Positions 1 through 12,182 of a stretch of DNA of 64,000 nt are shown here, one piece after another (the stretch's first letter is position 1; each line of letters opens with the position of its first letter). The translations under genes were made by a program, and so were the position numbers. The DNA lies in contig VZRZ01008477.1 of the NCBI GenBank assembly GCA_013398175.1, forward strand, positions 1,048,415 through 1,112,414. Reading direction: 5' to 3'. The notes below the pieces were generated by a model. It saw only the letters and a program-made list of their open reading frames with translations. It made no database searches and was not told the DNA's origin. Source of the DNA: Climacteris rufus. Lineage: Eukaryota > Chordata > Aves > Passeriformes > Climacteridae.

Positions 1-3000
1 TTCTAGACTAACAACAACAACAACAAAAAGCATTCCTGAACACTGTGTCTGCCCACTGCAGCTGACAGAAGAGTATAATGGCTCAGCAGAGCAGCCCCAG
101 GGCACCTGGAATCATCTCTTACTGCCCCAAAAAGGCAAAGATGGGAAGCAACAACAGGAGGACTCAAAAGAGCCAACTGCAATATTGTCCCAGCACAGTA
201 TGGGTCAGGACAGCTGTTTCTTCCCTGTCTTCATGCATCATACATGGTGTCTATGAGTTTTGGTATTTTGGTTTTGGTTTTTGTTATTTAATTGAATTAA
301 ATTGTGTGTGTGTGCATATCTATGCGTGTGTCTGTAAAACCTTTGGATTTAATTTTAGTCCTGCTTCTCCTTGCTCTCCTCATGGTCTCTCCTTTGTTTA
401 GGATGTTCAGCTGTTCTTACTAAGGCAGCACAGCGTGCTGAGAAAATGCTGAATTTTATGCTCAGCCCCAGCATCCCCAAATCTCCAGACTCTGTGCTCA
501 CCCAAAAGCTCTGGGTCTCAAATAAACAGGGTGATATTACATTTATAAATAAAACTGTGCATGACTAACTCAAGCATCTGATGGCAGAAAATCAGGTGCC
601 ATTTGAGGTTGCAAAGCTCATAGTCACAAAATGAAAAAGGTTAATGAAATTGCACAGGGCAAGAGAGTTTATTACTACTGCTGCTCCTGGATTATCATCC
701 ATGAAGAACATTTTAACAGAATACTCTATTTAACAGAATACTCTATTTATGGGATAGGCATGGTTCAGGCATGCAAAAAGGGAACCTGTGTTTTTCTGCT
801 TGTACACCAGCCTTGCTTTGGGGAAAGCAGTGGTAGGCACCACAGAGGCAAAGAGTCATTAAGTGTGCAGGGGATGCTGCAGTCACAAGACCCTTCTTGA
901 CAGTGGAGGTAAAGCAAAGGCATTAAAGCTTCTGTTAGCATGACATGTACAGCATGAGCTTCTGCTCACTGGATACCCTCTCTCTGACCCTGAAGTCTGC
1001 TAAATCTGTAAGACACTTAATTGCATGACTTACTGAAAAAGTCCACTGTATTTCATAACTGAGCTGGTCTAACTTTAGTTTCTGATAATATTAACTCTTT
1101 GGCGAGCAAGGCCAATCTCAGAAGAACAGGGCTAAATGAACTCCTTCTATGCTTTCTGAACATCTTTTCCCTGGAAATTAGATCAAGATCCTTCAAGTCT
1201 TGCAATCTAAATTGCTGCTCTTTGACACTTGTTTGGCAATTGAGAAGGGCAGGATTCAAAACAGCATCTTAGAGGTGAAAGGCTACATATCCTGTTAGTG
1301 GGAAAAATCATCTACAAAAGCAATGGTATTTGTCAAGAGGCTAGAGAAGAGCTGACATCAGGAAAAGCCTTTGTGAAGTCCACCATAGTAGCAGAAATGT
1401 ATCCACCTTGACTTAAATCATTCTTTTTACAGTGAAATCTAAAAATGGAGCAAGACAGGGTTATAACTTAAATGCAGGAACTGTGACAAACAATTTATAT
1501 GAGGAAATGGAAGTGCCACAGGGATTGGGTTCCAAGGCAAACTTATCTTGTGAAAAGGATATGATGTTAAGTAATGGTCAAATAAACCCGGGGTTTTGCT
1601 TTGGTTTGGTTTTTGGTTTGTTTTCTTTTCAATATTGCTTAAAAAAAAAGAGATAGTGACCCAAAAAAAAAATAAAAATAAAAAAGCAGAAGATTGACAT
1701 TCAAGAAAGGCTTGCTTGTGATTAATATACCAAAGAAATTGCTGAACAGTTTATCCCTGTGAAATTAACACAGGATGTTTTTGAGATTGTGAAAATATGT
1801 GAATTATTGATTACTTTGCCTCTGAATCAAACCTGCAGGAAGGCAAGAATGCACAAATGAAAAGCTAATGTAAGTGACCCTGTTTGCTGGGGGACATTTT
1901 CTGAATTTTTGCTCTTGAACTGTTTCACTTTAAATAGTTACTGGTTTTGTTCTCTTTGATTTTTTTTCTTTCCTTGCTGTGCTTTTCATTTGCAGAACAA
2001 TTAGAACTCAACTAAATTGCACTCTGGTGAGGATTTCTCCAAAGAAATTTCAACTGTTGCAGCTTAATCACTGAGGAGCTGGAGAAGAGAAACAAACTGC
2101 ATCTTTCCTAATGCTGCTTGGTTGGTACCAAATGACCACACAGTTGTTCTGACACTCTTTCTATTAGGCTTTAGCAGCCTGGAAGTTGTATGTGCATGAG
2201 AGGCCAGGTAGTTTGCTGAGCTTGCTTTTTTTTACTGTGAAATCATGGCCCTCCTGCTCCATTGAACAAAGATGCTCAGGAGTTCCTGGAGCAATTTTCC
2301 AAATAAAAGATTTTTTTTTCCCTTAGCCAAATATATTGCAAGAATATTTCAGCAAAAGATGTTTCCTGTAGTGTGGTAACTTTGATTAACGTGCTGAGAG
2401 AGACCTGCAAAGAAGCAGAAGCTGGGTAGGCATAGACTGCATCACTATGTCCCATGAGGTGACCCAGTAGAACCAGTGCAGAGGTCACAGTCTCTTGTAA
2501 AGCTGCCCATTGAAATCAAGGCTTGCCTTGAATCAAGCAGGACTGGGATCTGAATGAGAGATTTTTCTTGCTTTATTTTCTTTCCTTTCCCATGTAAATG
2601 TTCTAATTATTTTGAGGCATTTGCTCTTTTTATTTCCACCAAAAATATTCTCGACTTTCATTTAAAAAATACTGAGTTGGTCCCATAAAGAAAGGGAAAA
2701 CTTCTATGAGATCAGAAGTATCATATTTTTTTACTAAGCTCTAGTGCTAATCATGTTACAGATGTGGACCAGAAGGAGATCCATGTTTGGGTCTTCATGC
2801 TTCTACCTGATTCTTCATAATTTATTTTAAGTTTTTAATTTAATTTTAAAATTTAATTTATTAAATGTAGGTATTTTAAAATAAAGGAATAATATCATCG
2901 GCATGACATGAACTGCCTGTACCTTGCTCTCCTCTTTGACCTCTAGCACTTTCCCTTGGGATGCCCTTACCATATGTAGCATATGCTGATGAAATAAGCT

Positions 3001-3182
3001 GAACACGTAAACTTCCACACACTTGGCGTGTGTGGGGCACAGCAGTACACCAGAACATTCCTGTGCAGGTTTTGGGAGTGCTTTCAAGAAGAAAATCGCC
3101 AAGAACTTCCTTCTACCTATTTTGCGGTCCTGAAAATGCAAAATATTTGTGGCAACTTGCCTTCCTTACATTTTCCTGAAGT
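1..3182. other. Intergenic spacer, no gene recognised
   Basis: AT-rich spacer with only short frames that match no protein I know. It contains a short GT run near 305-318, an exact 17-base tandem duplication at 712-745, A/T-rich patches at 1590-1690 and 2820-2890, and a possible ancient interspersed-repeat relic near 2504-2552. Two AATAAA hexamers (521-526 and 548-553) could be the 3' end of a gene to the left, but nothing upstream confirms this. Confidence 0.5.
712..745. repeat. Two-copy 17-bp tandem duplication
   Basis: The 17-base unit beginning TTTAACAGAATAC occurs twice head to tail with no mismatch (712-728 and 729-745). This is a small local duplication with no evident function. Confidence 0.9.
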
Positions 3183-3262
3183 TTGAGAAGGATTTACTCT
3201 TTAGCAAGCTCACAGTTTAGGATCTGTACAACAGAAGGGCCTCAGGGTTTTCCCCCACCTGC

Positions 3263-3263
<1 letters not shown>

Positions 3264-3317
<54 letters not shown>
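3264..3317 (+). repeat. (CAG)18 trinucleotide microsatellite
   Basis: Eighteen uninterrupted CAG units, followed by GAG and one more CAG. On the + strand they fall in frame in an open frame of 192 codons (3183-3761) and would read as polyglutamine. On the - strand the same tract reads as CTG, or as Cys in the longest open frame. It lies at the left edge of a CpG-rich patch. Whether it is transcribed or translated cannot be told from sequence; the flanking frame resembles no protein I recognise. Confidence 0.95.
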
Positions 3318-3320
<3 letters not shown>

Positions 3321-3640
3321 CAGCCGGACTGCGGCTCTACCCCGCAGATTGCCGGCAGAAGGGCGGAGAGGAGCCCCGCGAACGCCTCCGCTCCCAACAG
3401 CGCCTTTTTGCTACCACCTAGTGGACGTGAAAGAGGTGTGAGAACACAGACTCGTACGGAGGTGGATGTTAAGAACAGGGAGCGAACGTGGAGAACTGAG
3501 TACAGAAATTCGCCCTGGTTTCGATTTGCGGTTCCTGGGCCCCGAGCCTGCATGAACAGAGTTACAATGAAGCAGCTCAGCACTGTTAGGTGGAAGTGGC
3601 CTTGGAAGCCTTGTGTGTCGAGGAGGGGACGGGAGGGCCA
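3318..3640. promoter_or_regulatory. Orphan CpG-rich patch beside CAG repeat
   Basis: GC content and CpG density rise sharply against the AT-rich surroundings (for example CCCCGCGAACGCCTCCGCTC near 3375-3394), then fall away after about 3640. No gene start is recognised here. The overlapping + frame (3183-3761) opens with a polyglutamine run followed by an Arg/Ser-rich stretch of low complexity. Possibilities are the promoter or first exon of an unrecognised transcript, or a distal regulatory CpG island. It is about 8.9 kb upstream of SAYSD1 on the same strand. Confidence 0.4.
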
Positions 3641-3761
3641 AGGATCTGACCAGAGAATGTGGATTTCATTTTCCTTCAATCAGCCAAGATTAGAGAACAA
3701 GAAAACACAGGAAAAGAGGAAAAGGAATCAACTCGCTTGTGAAGTGAGGCTGAGGTGTTAA

Positions 3762-6700
3762 TACTCATCGGGTACCTGCTAATGCAAGTGTGCATCACTG
3801 GTGCATATGCAGCACTAGTGATTTTTATGTACCAGCTGATGCCTACTGAGAACCTGGTCAGTTCTGTCCTGTTGATTCCCCATTGGTTTTATTGTTTTAC
3901 TGCATGCTAACAAATCGGGAGGATGACATGAAGCAAAAGCAGTGGTGGGATATTTATGTGTTTGTTCTCTCAGTAAAAATTCTAGTATTTCATGTACATT
4001 ATCAGTATTTACTTTACATTTTTCTCCTGAAAACCACTTTTGTTCAAGAACATGAATGAGTACTAATACCACTGCAAGAACAACTTCTTTTAATGAATAT
4101 AGAAGAATCTTTTTTAGCACTTCGATTTAAAATTATATTGAAGATTAAAAAAAAAAATAAAGAAAGAGGACAAGATACTAAATTTCCTCTGGAAAGAAAA
4201 AGCAGTAGTTGGAAAATTTGAAATTGAACTCTGAAATCCATTTAGTGAAACAGACCTTAAATATAAAGGAAGACTTGATCCATTTTTGGCTTAATACATC
4301 ACATGAAGTTTTTAAAGGAAAGGATTTTCTTGATATTGGTCCAGAGCTCCATTTTCAGTATCCCACAGTCTGGAGACATGCATGCTTTTGTGTGGATCGC
4401 AGTATTATAAATCCAATCTATTTCTCTCTCTTCATGTGTGTGAAGGAATTAAAAGCAACTATCAGATCAGGTCTACAGCAAATAAGTCGACTTCCATAAA
4501 AACATAAATAAAGTTCCTGTGATTTTGCATTTATTTTAGAACTCACTTAACTCAGAACCAAAACCATATGTCTATCACAGAAGGGATGCAGGAATTAGAG
4601 AGAGAGGGAGCATATATTCATTTAATATAATTCAAATTGTACCTCAGTCCCTAATAATGGAAATAAATCCCTTCAGGCTTCTACAGTCAATCCACAGCTA
4701 TGCCCCTGAGAGCTCAGTGCCAGAATAGCCTGTGTCTGTAGCAGAGAAAAGAGAGATGTAATCCCAGCTGGGCAGCTCCCTGATATCAGCTGTGTCAATT
4801 AGAGAAGTGAAGATTAAACCTGTTCGGCTCTTGGGCTCATCACTCAGAGAGTGGGTTTTAGAAAACATACGTTGAAATTCAGTGTGCATGTGATAAAAAC
4901 CGAGTTTATTGAAAGAAAAGGTATATTTTGAAAGGTGAGTCTTTTCTCGCATAAGCAGAAGCCACAGATTTAAAATCTCCATTCTTTCTAGATCCCAAAA
5001 GACAAACTAGTCTGAATTGCAGAATATAAGTCATTTACAAAACAACAAAACAGAAATAAATCACAAGGTAGTCACAGTCTTCCTAATATGAAAAATCATG
5101 AACCAAGGATTCTGTCATCTTTTTCCCAGGCATGATAAAACCAGCGAGATTAACAGAGAAATCTGTAAGGTAATCGTCTAAAATGACAGCAGAGGGTGCT
5201 GTCATTTCTCCTTCTGCGCATGGTGCTGAGTGAATCCATGGCTCTCTTACCACGAGTAGCTACTCTAAAAAAATCTGAAAAAAAGCAAACCAACAACACA
5301 ACAAATTTTGAAGTTCAGTGGAATTTTTCTGGAAGGGAGTTAGAGACCACAAATGGAGGAAGAAAATATACACTAGTATGTATTTAAGGCCAGAATTCAG
5401 CTTCAGACTTGAAGGATCTGCTAAAAGTACTTTGATTGTACAAAATTAAAATGTAGGGATTTTTTCTGCTGTCTGTTTATATTTTGTTTAGAAACATAAG
5501 TGCCAGACCTTTTAATCTGTAAATATTTCTGCTTCGTGAATTTGTGCCTTATCTGCTACATATAGTTGTCATTACTGGACTGCTCAAACAGAAATGATAG
5601 GATAATATTGTTAAATGTTTGCAATGTCCTGCCTATGAAAGCCACTTTGGAAGAGCTGATGAAAGAATGCACTGCATCCTTTCCTGCCCTCTGAGATATA
5701 TAAATGATCTAGAAACTGCCCTCAATATTTTCTGACATCTGACATCTCTACTTAGTATATATACAAAACATGGTTTTCTTATACTTGTTTTTTTTCCCCC
5801 TTTCCTTTCATAGCGTGGTTGCTCAAATCATGGCCTATGAGGCCAAAGTCAAAAGAAATACTGAAACTCTGGTCAGGATGGACTGCAAAGAGAACCCAGG
5901 AAGGAGGTTACATGCTGAACTTGCTGCAATGCGGAGCGTCCCTCAGGGTCAGCACAAAAATGCCAAAACACAGCACATGTTTTCTAAACACACCAGAGTC
6001 AGGATGAACTCTCTACATTCTCTTATTGTGCTGGAACAGCCAGACCCAGTTCTGAGCTTTACTTCCCATAAATTTCAGCCCTGTTCCAAGTTACAATCCA
6101 ATGCATAAGAAGCTAATCTTGTTTAGGTCTTAATTGTCCTCCTTATTCATGTTATTACAGAATGCATAGGGTACAAGATTTGTGAGGTATACTTACAGTA
6201 TAATAAATAGAACAAATTGTATAGACTTGTCAAAGTAAAAAAAAAAACAACGTTGCAAAGTTTTTGTTGCTGTGTCAGTTTATTTTTAAGGGAAGTAACG
6301 TGAAGATCTTTAGTATGAGGCCCACAGGTCACAACAAGCAGACAGCAAGGTATGAGCTTGGTTCAGTCCATCACGAGATGTAATCTCAACCCCCGTGCAG
6401 TCCTGGCAAAGTTCCCACTGACTTCAGCGGGGTCAGGTTTTAACACTACAGGGTGTCATCACTTCAGGAAAACTTAGGATCTGGTTTGGTGTCTCTGTGT
6501 CTTTCAGACCCACTGGAGTGTCTCCAGCTTGACCTCTGCTATTCTCATAAGCTCCTTGTTCTTATCTCCTACCTGTGTGTTCCTCTAGTCCCACCTACTG
6601 AGTTTTACACCTGGGGTATTGTATCTTGATGGCTAAGGACGGGAGGCTGCTGCTGAGTCACTGCTTGCTGTGGCGATTGATACCTGTTTTTCCTGGGCTC

Positions 6701-9700
6701 ACAGTCAGACCCAAGCCAGGGAAATAAGTTCAAGACAAAGTCGTAACTGGTGGAAGATCAAGGATTTCCCACTTTTTGAGGGTGTCAGAGGTAGGCATTA
6801 TGTACTGGATTCTGGAGGACTGAATGGATTTTTTTGCAAGTCAGGGCTGGCAGTGTGTTTAAATCAAAGATTTATTAATCTGTTCCAATAGGCCAAGTTG
6901 ACTTTTAATAGCTTTCAGCAGTTAGCAAAGGCTGTATTTCTGCAAGTCTTTTGTGGATTCAAAACTTTCTTATATCTTGCTTCTCTTCGCATTTTGTTTT
7001 ATATAGGTTTTTCTTCCAGATCTTTATTCCATTTATTAGAACAAATATTGTCAAGAAAAATACCCTCTCTGTGAATTATTTAATTTAAAAAGCAAGGAAC
7101 TCCAATTACGAAAGAGTTCTGAACAAATACTGTACTTTTTACATTGGTTGTATCCACTGGGGTTCCTGTGTTTTCTTTACAACCATAAAAATTAATTTGT
7201 TGGTATTTTCTTAATAAATTAAAAGTCATCATTTGGGGCTAAGATCCAAAATAGTATGTAATTACCTAGAGCAGAGATGAAATGTAATTAGACCTTTACA
7301 CACAGAACGGTTGCAGTCTGGACTGTGACTCAATCCAAAATTACAATTATTAGATGCAAGATAAATAGAGCAGGTACAGTCAACTAAACATGGGTGAGGG
7401 ACTTGGACAGAAGTTAAATGGCATGGCTGCAATCCAAGACAGACATGCACAAAATATTTGCCTTGGGGATTAGACAGTCTCTGTTCTTGGGTGCTTCTGT
7501 GTGTCTATAGAAGTGCTGTCATATTAACTGAGCAGACCATCCTCATGTCCTATGTCTATGAAATTAATTTGGGATTCTCAAACCACTCATCTCTAGGCAA
7601 ATTGCTAGTGACAAATTGCTCTAGTACACAGCTGAGATATCTGATAGTTCTGGATTCAGCATAGAGCATTAAAAAAATAATCACCACTTCCATTAAAAAA
7701 TGAATGAGTGCTCAGGGAACTTCATACTTGTGGTGATGCCCACACTTGGTATGATGTATCACAGCTGTATGATGATACTCCAGCATTGACTCATTACATG
7801 GGTAGGATATAAAGCTTACTGCTTCTGCCTTTTTCTCAGGATTCTCAAATGTATAAAAATTCTTTCCATAACTGGAAGATGAATTTAAGGATTAAGTTCA
7901 TTACCACCAGTACCCATTTATTTATTTGTGTGTGACATCCACTATCTTTCACTGGTGAACCCCAACACAACCTTTGTGTATTCCTGAAGGCAGCTTAGAG
8001 CTCAAAACTGGATTTGATGCAAATAGGTATGGAATGAGAACTCAGATCTACAATTGGTTTTAAGATCTTCTCTGACATTATTTTCACTTCATCTTTCCTG
8101 TCTGGGGAAATGCTATTACAGCATCTAGGTACAGACTGTTAAGTGCTATACAAACCTAGAATAAAAAACATTCATGCCAAGCCCAAAGAGTTGTGTGTCC
8201 AGCTTTACAAAAGTACTTTGATAATTAATTTACAGAGTATTTTTTCAAAAGAATAATTGAGAAGACTGATTAAACCCAACATAATCTGTAGTTATGGAAT
8301 AAAAAAATCAGACTTCTTTTCACTTTAGCTATGAGGAATATCAAGTGGCAAATGCCTCTTTTCCCACCCTAACTTTATGATAAAAATCAAAAGGCAGTAT
8401 TCTGAACTTCTGAAGTTTTAGAACGGTTTTCAAACTTTCACTTTGGAATCAGATCGAAGTTATGAATATGGCAAAGCAATCCTACCTAGAGTGCTCATTG
8501 AGTGTTATCTTCCAAAAGCAGTAACACAGCTCATCTCCCTTTTGTTACAATGATTTCACTAAATATCTGACATTGCTCCAGTGAGGGATTTTTTCTTTGT
8601 TTTTCCTCAAATTGAAGTTTCCCATGAAATGATGAGGAACATTTCGGAGTTGTGACAGAAATATTAATAACTCTGCTTTGTCCAATTTTAAATGTGTTTA
8701 AATACAGAGCATTTCAGCATATAAAGCAGGAACATAAGTACTAGTGTCTCAGAACCTTTTAGCATGCACTGCTGAATATACGAATGTACACGTTTCAAAA
8801 CCACACAGACATGAAAATTTGCAATTCAGAACCTAAACCAATTCAATAAAAGACAGAAAAAAAAGTTATGTCTAATGGCAAAGTACTCTGATGCTGCTAT
8901 TTCAGAAAGGAAAATTAATGACCATTTCTTACAAAGGAAGCAGTTCTCTGTAGTTTAGAACTGATTAGTAAATGGATATGCAGAAAGCTCTCTATGGAAT
9001 TAGACAAATATGAATCTGTGCACTTCAATCTATTTTATACATATTCTGAAAGACCTCAACAACTAGAGTTAATGCTCCCTCAGCTCTATTGAACTAATTA
9101 AGCTAGGTCATTACATTAATAATGAGTTGCCCTTCTGTCTACATTCATGGCACTTAGCAAGTCAGTGTGAGTGTGAACGCTTACCTCATGAAGGAGAGAG
9201 CTCCTGACAATGAATTAGATTAATCCATTGAGAGAATTAATGTGACTTAATTAATGTTGGTATCTGAAAATGCTGGCATACATGAACAGATATCTGCAGC
9301 TGTAGGAAGTAAGCAACAACACTCCAAACCACTGAGCAAGGCCCCGAGCCTGGGCTATTGAGCAAAGAGGTGGCTGACACCAAGATGTGATGAGAGGCTG
9401 CTGCTGTGGTACACACAAACAGGGCCACAGGATCTCAATGTTGCTGTCAATGCTTAGGTTGACTGAGCTGAGTTGGTATTTTGCCAGAAATAGTTTTAAT
9501 GCCATCTGTCATACAAAAATACTTCATCTAATTAGTTTTCAGTTCTCTTCCTTCCTCAAGGAGTGTGAAAGAGAGGATACATTTGAAAATTAATTAGGAA
9601 AAACTCTGCAGTCACCACCCCAAAAATATAAAATCGACTGCACTTTGGGCAAGGCTTTGACAGCTTTCTTCTTTTGTCAATTCTTTCACCTCCTTCAGTT

Positions 9701-11200
9701 CACTTGCTGATAGAGTGCCATAGACAAAGTTCCTAATGGCTTGGAACCTTAGCTCCTTAAGCTGCTGATAACTGGCTGAGAACAGAATGCAATTATTTTT
9801 CTCTATCATAAATAGTAAAATGTAATGAAAAGTTGATTGCTGGGATAGAGGAAAAGGTTTCAAAATTGCTGAAGTGAAAATTTATAAAGAACAAAGGTTT
9901 TCTTCTTGGCAGCGAGAAATATGCATGTGAGATTCTTTACATTATGATATAGTATGAAACAAGTAAAAAAAAAAAAAGTTTTTAAAGTGTTCTTAATGCT
10001 GCCTCCTAAAAGTCAAGTGGCAGTCCCAGAATTTCCTTTATCAAGAATGCAGCTTTAGAGATCCATCAATAGCACCCAACATTTTAATTTGCAGTAAAGG
10101 GGAGAAAGACTTGACTCACAGTCTCACACCTACAAACCCACCATATTCAATTTGTTCTTTTCATAAATTGAGAAAGGCATGAAGCGATTCAAGTCCCACA
10201 GAAGCGTTCTTCAGCCTCTCTGTGTCCCCTCTGCCCTCCCAACCACAGGCTAAGGATCCAAAGATTAAGCTTTGTGAACTGCCAAGGACCTTTGTAGGCA
10301 CTAAAGTGGGGAACAAATTGTCCATATGGTTTGTTAAACAAACAAACAAAACTAAATGTTTATTCCATAAAGCTGTTTGTTTAAAACAGGATATATTGAA
10401 GTAATTTAAGACTTTATGGATACAAATTTGTTTAGGTATTTATCTGCAGTGTAACACTCATTTACAGATGAAGTTACTGAAGTGCTCTTAAACTTCAAAG
10501 GTGGGATTCATGGCACTCTTCCTAACAATACATGGCAATATAGGTAGCCTGACACAGCCATAAAACAGCTGTTTGGATGCACAATAGCAAATACATGGTA
10601 AACCTGGTAAATTTTGAATAAAATCTGACAACATGGGAATCACTGGGTGCAGCTTGCAAAGGTGGTATTAAGCTCACACACAACTATTAGTTTGAATAAT
10701 GATGTGTACAGAGCAAGGAGCTGCCTCCATGAGCAGTAGAACAAGAGGAAGAAAAAAAAATCAAAATAAAATAATGTCCTGTGCAGGCTATCCTAAAACA
10801 TTTTTGACTGTTATTTCAAAATCCAATTTCCACAAATAGAGAGAAAAATTTCATTCATTGCACCACTTTCTGCAAAGTTGGAAGGTTAAAAGAAAGTCAT
10901 TTTGTAACTGAGCATAAAATAGACATTTGAAAAATTATTTAGCTGGGGAAAAACACAATTTTTTCCACATTAAGATAACTTAAGAACACCCAAATTGATT
11001 TTTATTAGACTTCTCGTATTCACTTCTGAGCTGACACATGCATGAGACATTCAGCCCCAAAGGTCACTTCTGAGAAGGCTATAAGTAACTGGAAACAGCA
11101 CTGTAGGATGAAATGACGGCTCATTGCTGACTATTACTGCCATAGAGTGATAAATATTTTACTCCTGAGGCTAAGAGACAGATTCTGTAAATAAATTTTT
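3762..11200. other. Intergenic spacer, no gene recognised
   Basis: AT-rich sequence with scattered short frames and no recognisable coding exon, RNA gene or full-length transposon. One short piece (about 6401-6441) resembles an ancient amniote interspersed repeat. A stretch around 9060-9260 is dense in TAATTA-type words and could be a conserved noncoding element, but this cannot be judged without alignment. Confidence 0.5.
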
Positions 11201-11269
11201 ATTTCTTGGCAGTGCCAATAGCTGAAACACGATGTGACAGAGCTGGTTTTCCAAATTTTAGTATTTTTC

Positions 11270-11617
11270 TTAAAGAGGGGGTGGGATGGATGTTGGCAAG
11301 GCCCGTGGGCGGTGTTGGAGGGAGCCCACCACAGGCTTTCCTCCATGGCCAGCAGTGGTGGCACAGGGTGAGCCCTGGCTCTGGGCACTGCATGGTGAAT
11401 GGCCATGCCCACTGTGGTGCCCTCCTCCTCCTCCTCCTCCACACTGCCCTGCCCCGGCTGCTCAGCACTCTGCTAAAACCTCTGCTCTAATGCCCAACGC
11501 GAGTGTCGCTGCTCAGCCTGGCTGTAAACACTTCATTCGCCCTCCCCGGGCTTTGGTCACCCCATGTTTTATTCTCTCCTTCCCCTCATCTCCTTGGTGC
11601 CGACATTAGTCACTGAG
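11270..11617. other. GC-rich stretch upstream of CR1, unassigned
   Basis: Moderately GC-rich sequence that includes a short CTC/CTCC run near 11425-11440. Open frames occur on both strands (for example 11206-11490 on +), but they are mutually overlapping and compositionally driven, and none resembles a known protein. It may be the upstream shore of the SAYSD1 CpG island, separated from it by the CR1 insertion, or an unrecognised repeat. Confidence 0.3.
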
Positions 11618-11986
11618 GTTGTTCAGTCTGGAGAAAAGGAGGCTCAGGGGAGACCTTATCACTCTCTACAACCACCCGAAAGGAGGGTGCAGCCAGGTGG
11701 GGATTGGCCTCTTCTCCCAGGCAACCAGCAACAGGACAAGATGACACAAGCTCAAGCTGCACCAAGGGAGGTTTATATTGAATGTCGAGAGGTATTTCTC
11801 CACAAAAAGGGTGATTAGATATTGGAAGGAACTGCCCAGGGAGCTGGTGGAGTCACCATCTCTGGAGGTTTTAAAGGAATGACTGGACATGGCATTTGAT
11901 GCCATGGTCTATTGGACAAATTGCTGTTTGGTTAAGGGTTGAACTGTAATTCAGAGGCCTTTTCCAACCCAGCTGATTGTGTGAAA
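11618..11986 (+). mobile_element. CR1 LINE, 3' fragment
   Basis: A 5'-truncated CR1 non-LTR retrotransposon copy. It contains the typical 3' ORF2/UTR progression: a 'gttcagtctggagaaaag' block, a 'ggaactgcccagggagctgg' block, then 'ggttttaaaggaatgactgga', then 'ttttccaaccc', and a degenerate ATTGTGTG tail in place of the usual ATTCTRTG terminal repeat. It ends about 12 bases before a perfect ETS-type site of the SAYSD1 promoter. The divergence from typical copies suggests it is not recent. Boundaries are approximate at the 5' end. Confidence 0.88.
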
Positions 11987-11997
11987 ACAAAACACGA

Positions 11998-12182
11998 GAC
12001 TTCCGGCGAGTTACAGCTTTTCTGCAGAGCTAGTCTGCGGCTCTGCTGTCCATCCAGGACAGCGAGGCAGAGCCTGACCGTGCCTCCCCATGCCACGGCT
12101 CCAAGTCCTGTCCAAGCCCCCTTTCCCAGCGGCCCCGCCCCTCACGGGCCCGTCACGGCCCTAGCGCAGGCGCGGCTCGGCC
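11998..12182 (+). promoter_or_regulatory. SAYSD1: SAYSD1 proximal promoter / CpG island start
   Basis: The GC-rich interval between the CR1 tail and the SAYSD1 ATG holds a housekeeping-type set of sites: ACTTCCGGC at 11999-12007 (reverse complement of the GABP/ETS core), a GC box CCCCGCCCC at 12133-12141, and an NRF1-like GCGCAGGCGC at 12164-12173. No TATA box is visible. The CpG island continues through the gap to about 13,050. The transcription start is inferred to lie in this interval; its exact position cannot be read from sequence. Confidence 0.7.

Noticed and set aside
371..568. Short + frame overlapping two AATAAA signals, possibly the 3' end of a gene left of the window (KCNK5 is expected there from human synteny, as I recall it)
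   Set aside because: The translation matches no channel sequence, and nothing else ties this stretch to that gene. AATAAA is common in AT-rich DNA.
3242..3679. 145-codon - strand frame ending in a poly-Cys run
   Set aside because: It is the complement of the CAG repeat read as TGC; the remainder has no recognisable domain.
5770..6108. 112-codon + frame beginning with a hydrophobic leader
   Set aside because: The leader is a T-rich run, and the rest resembles no known protein; probably chance.
11206..11609. Overlapping frames in GC-rich DNA on both strands left of the CR1
   Set aside because: Mutually overlapping, proline/leucine-rich from composition, and with no homology.
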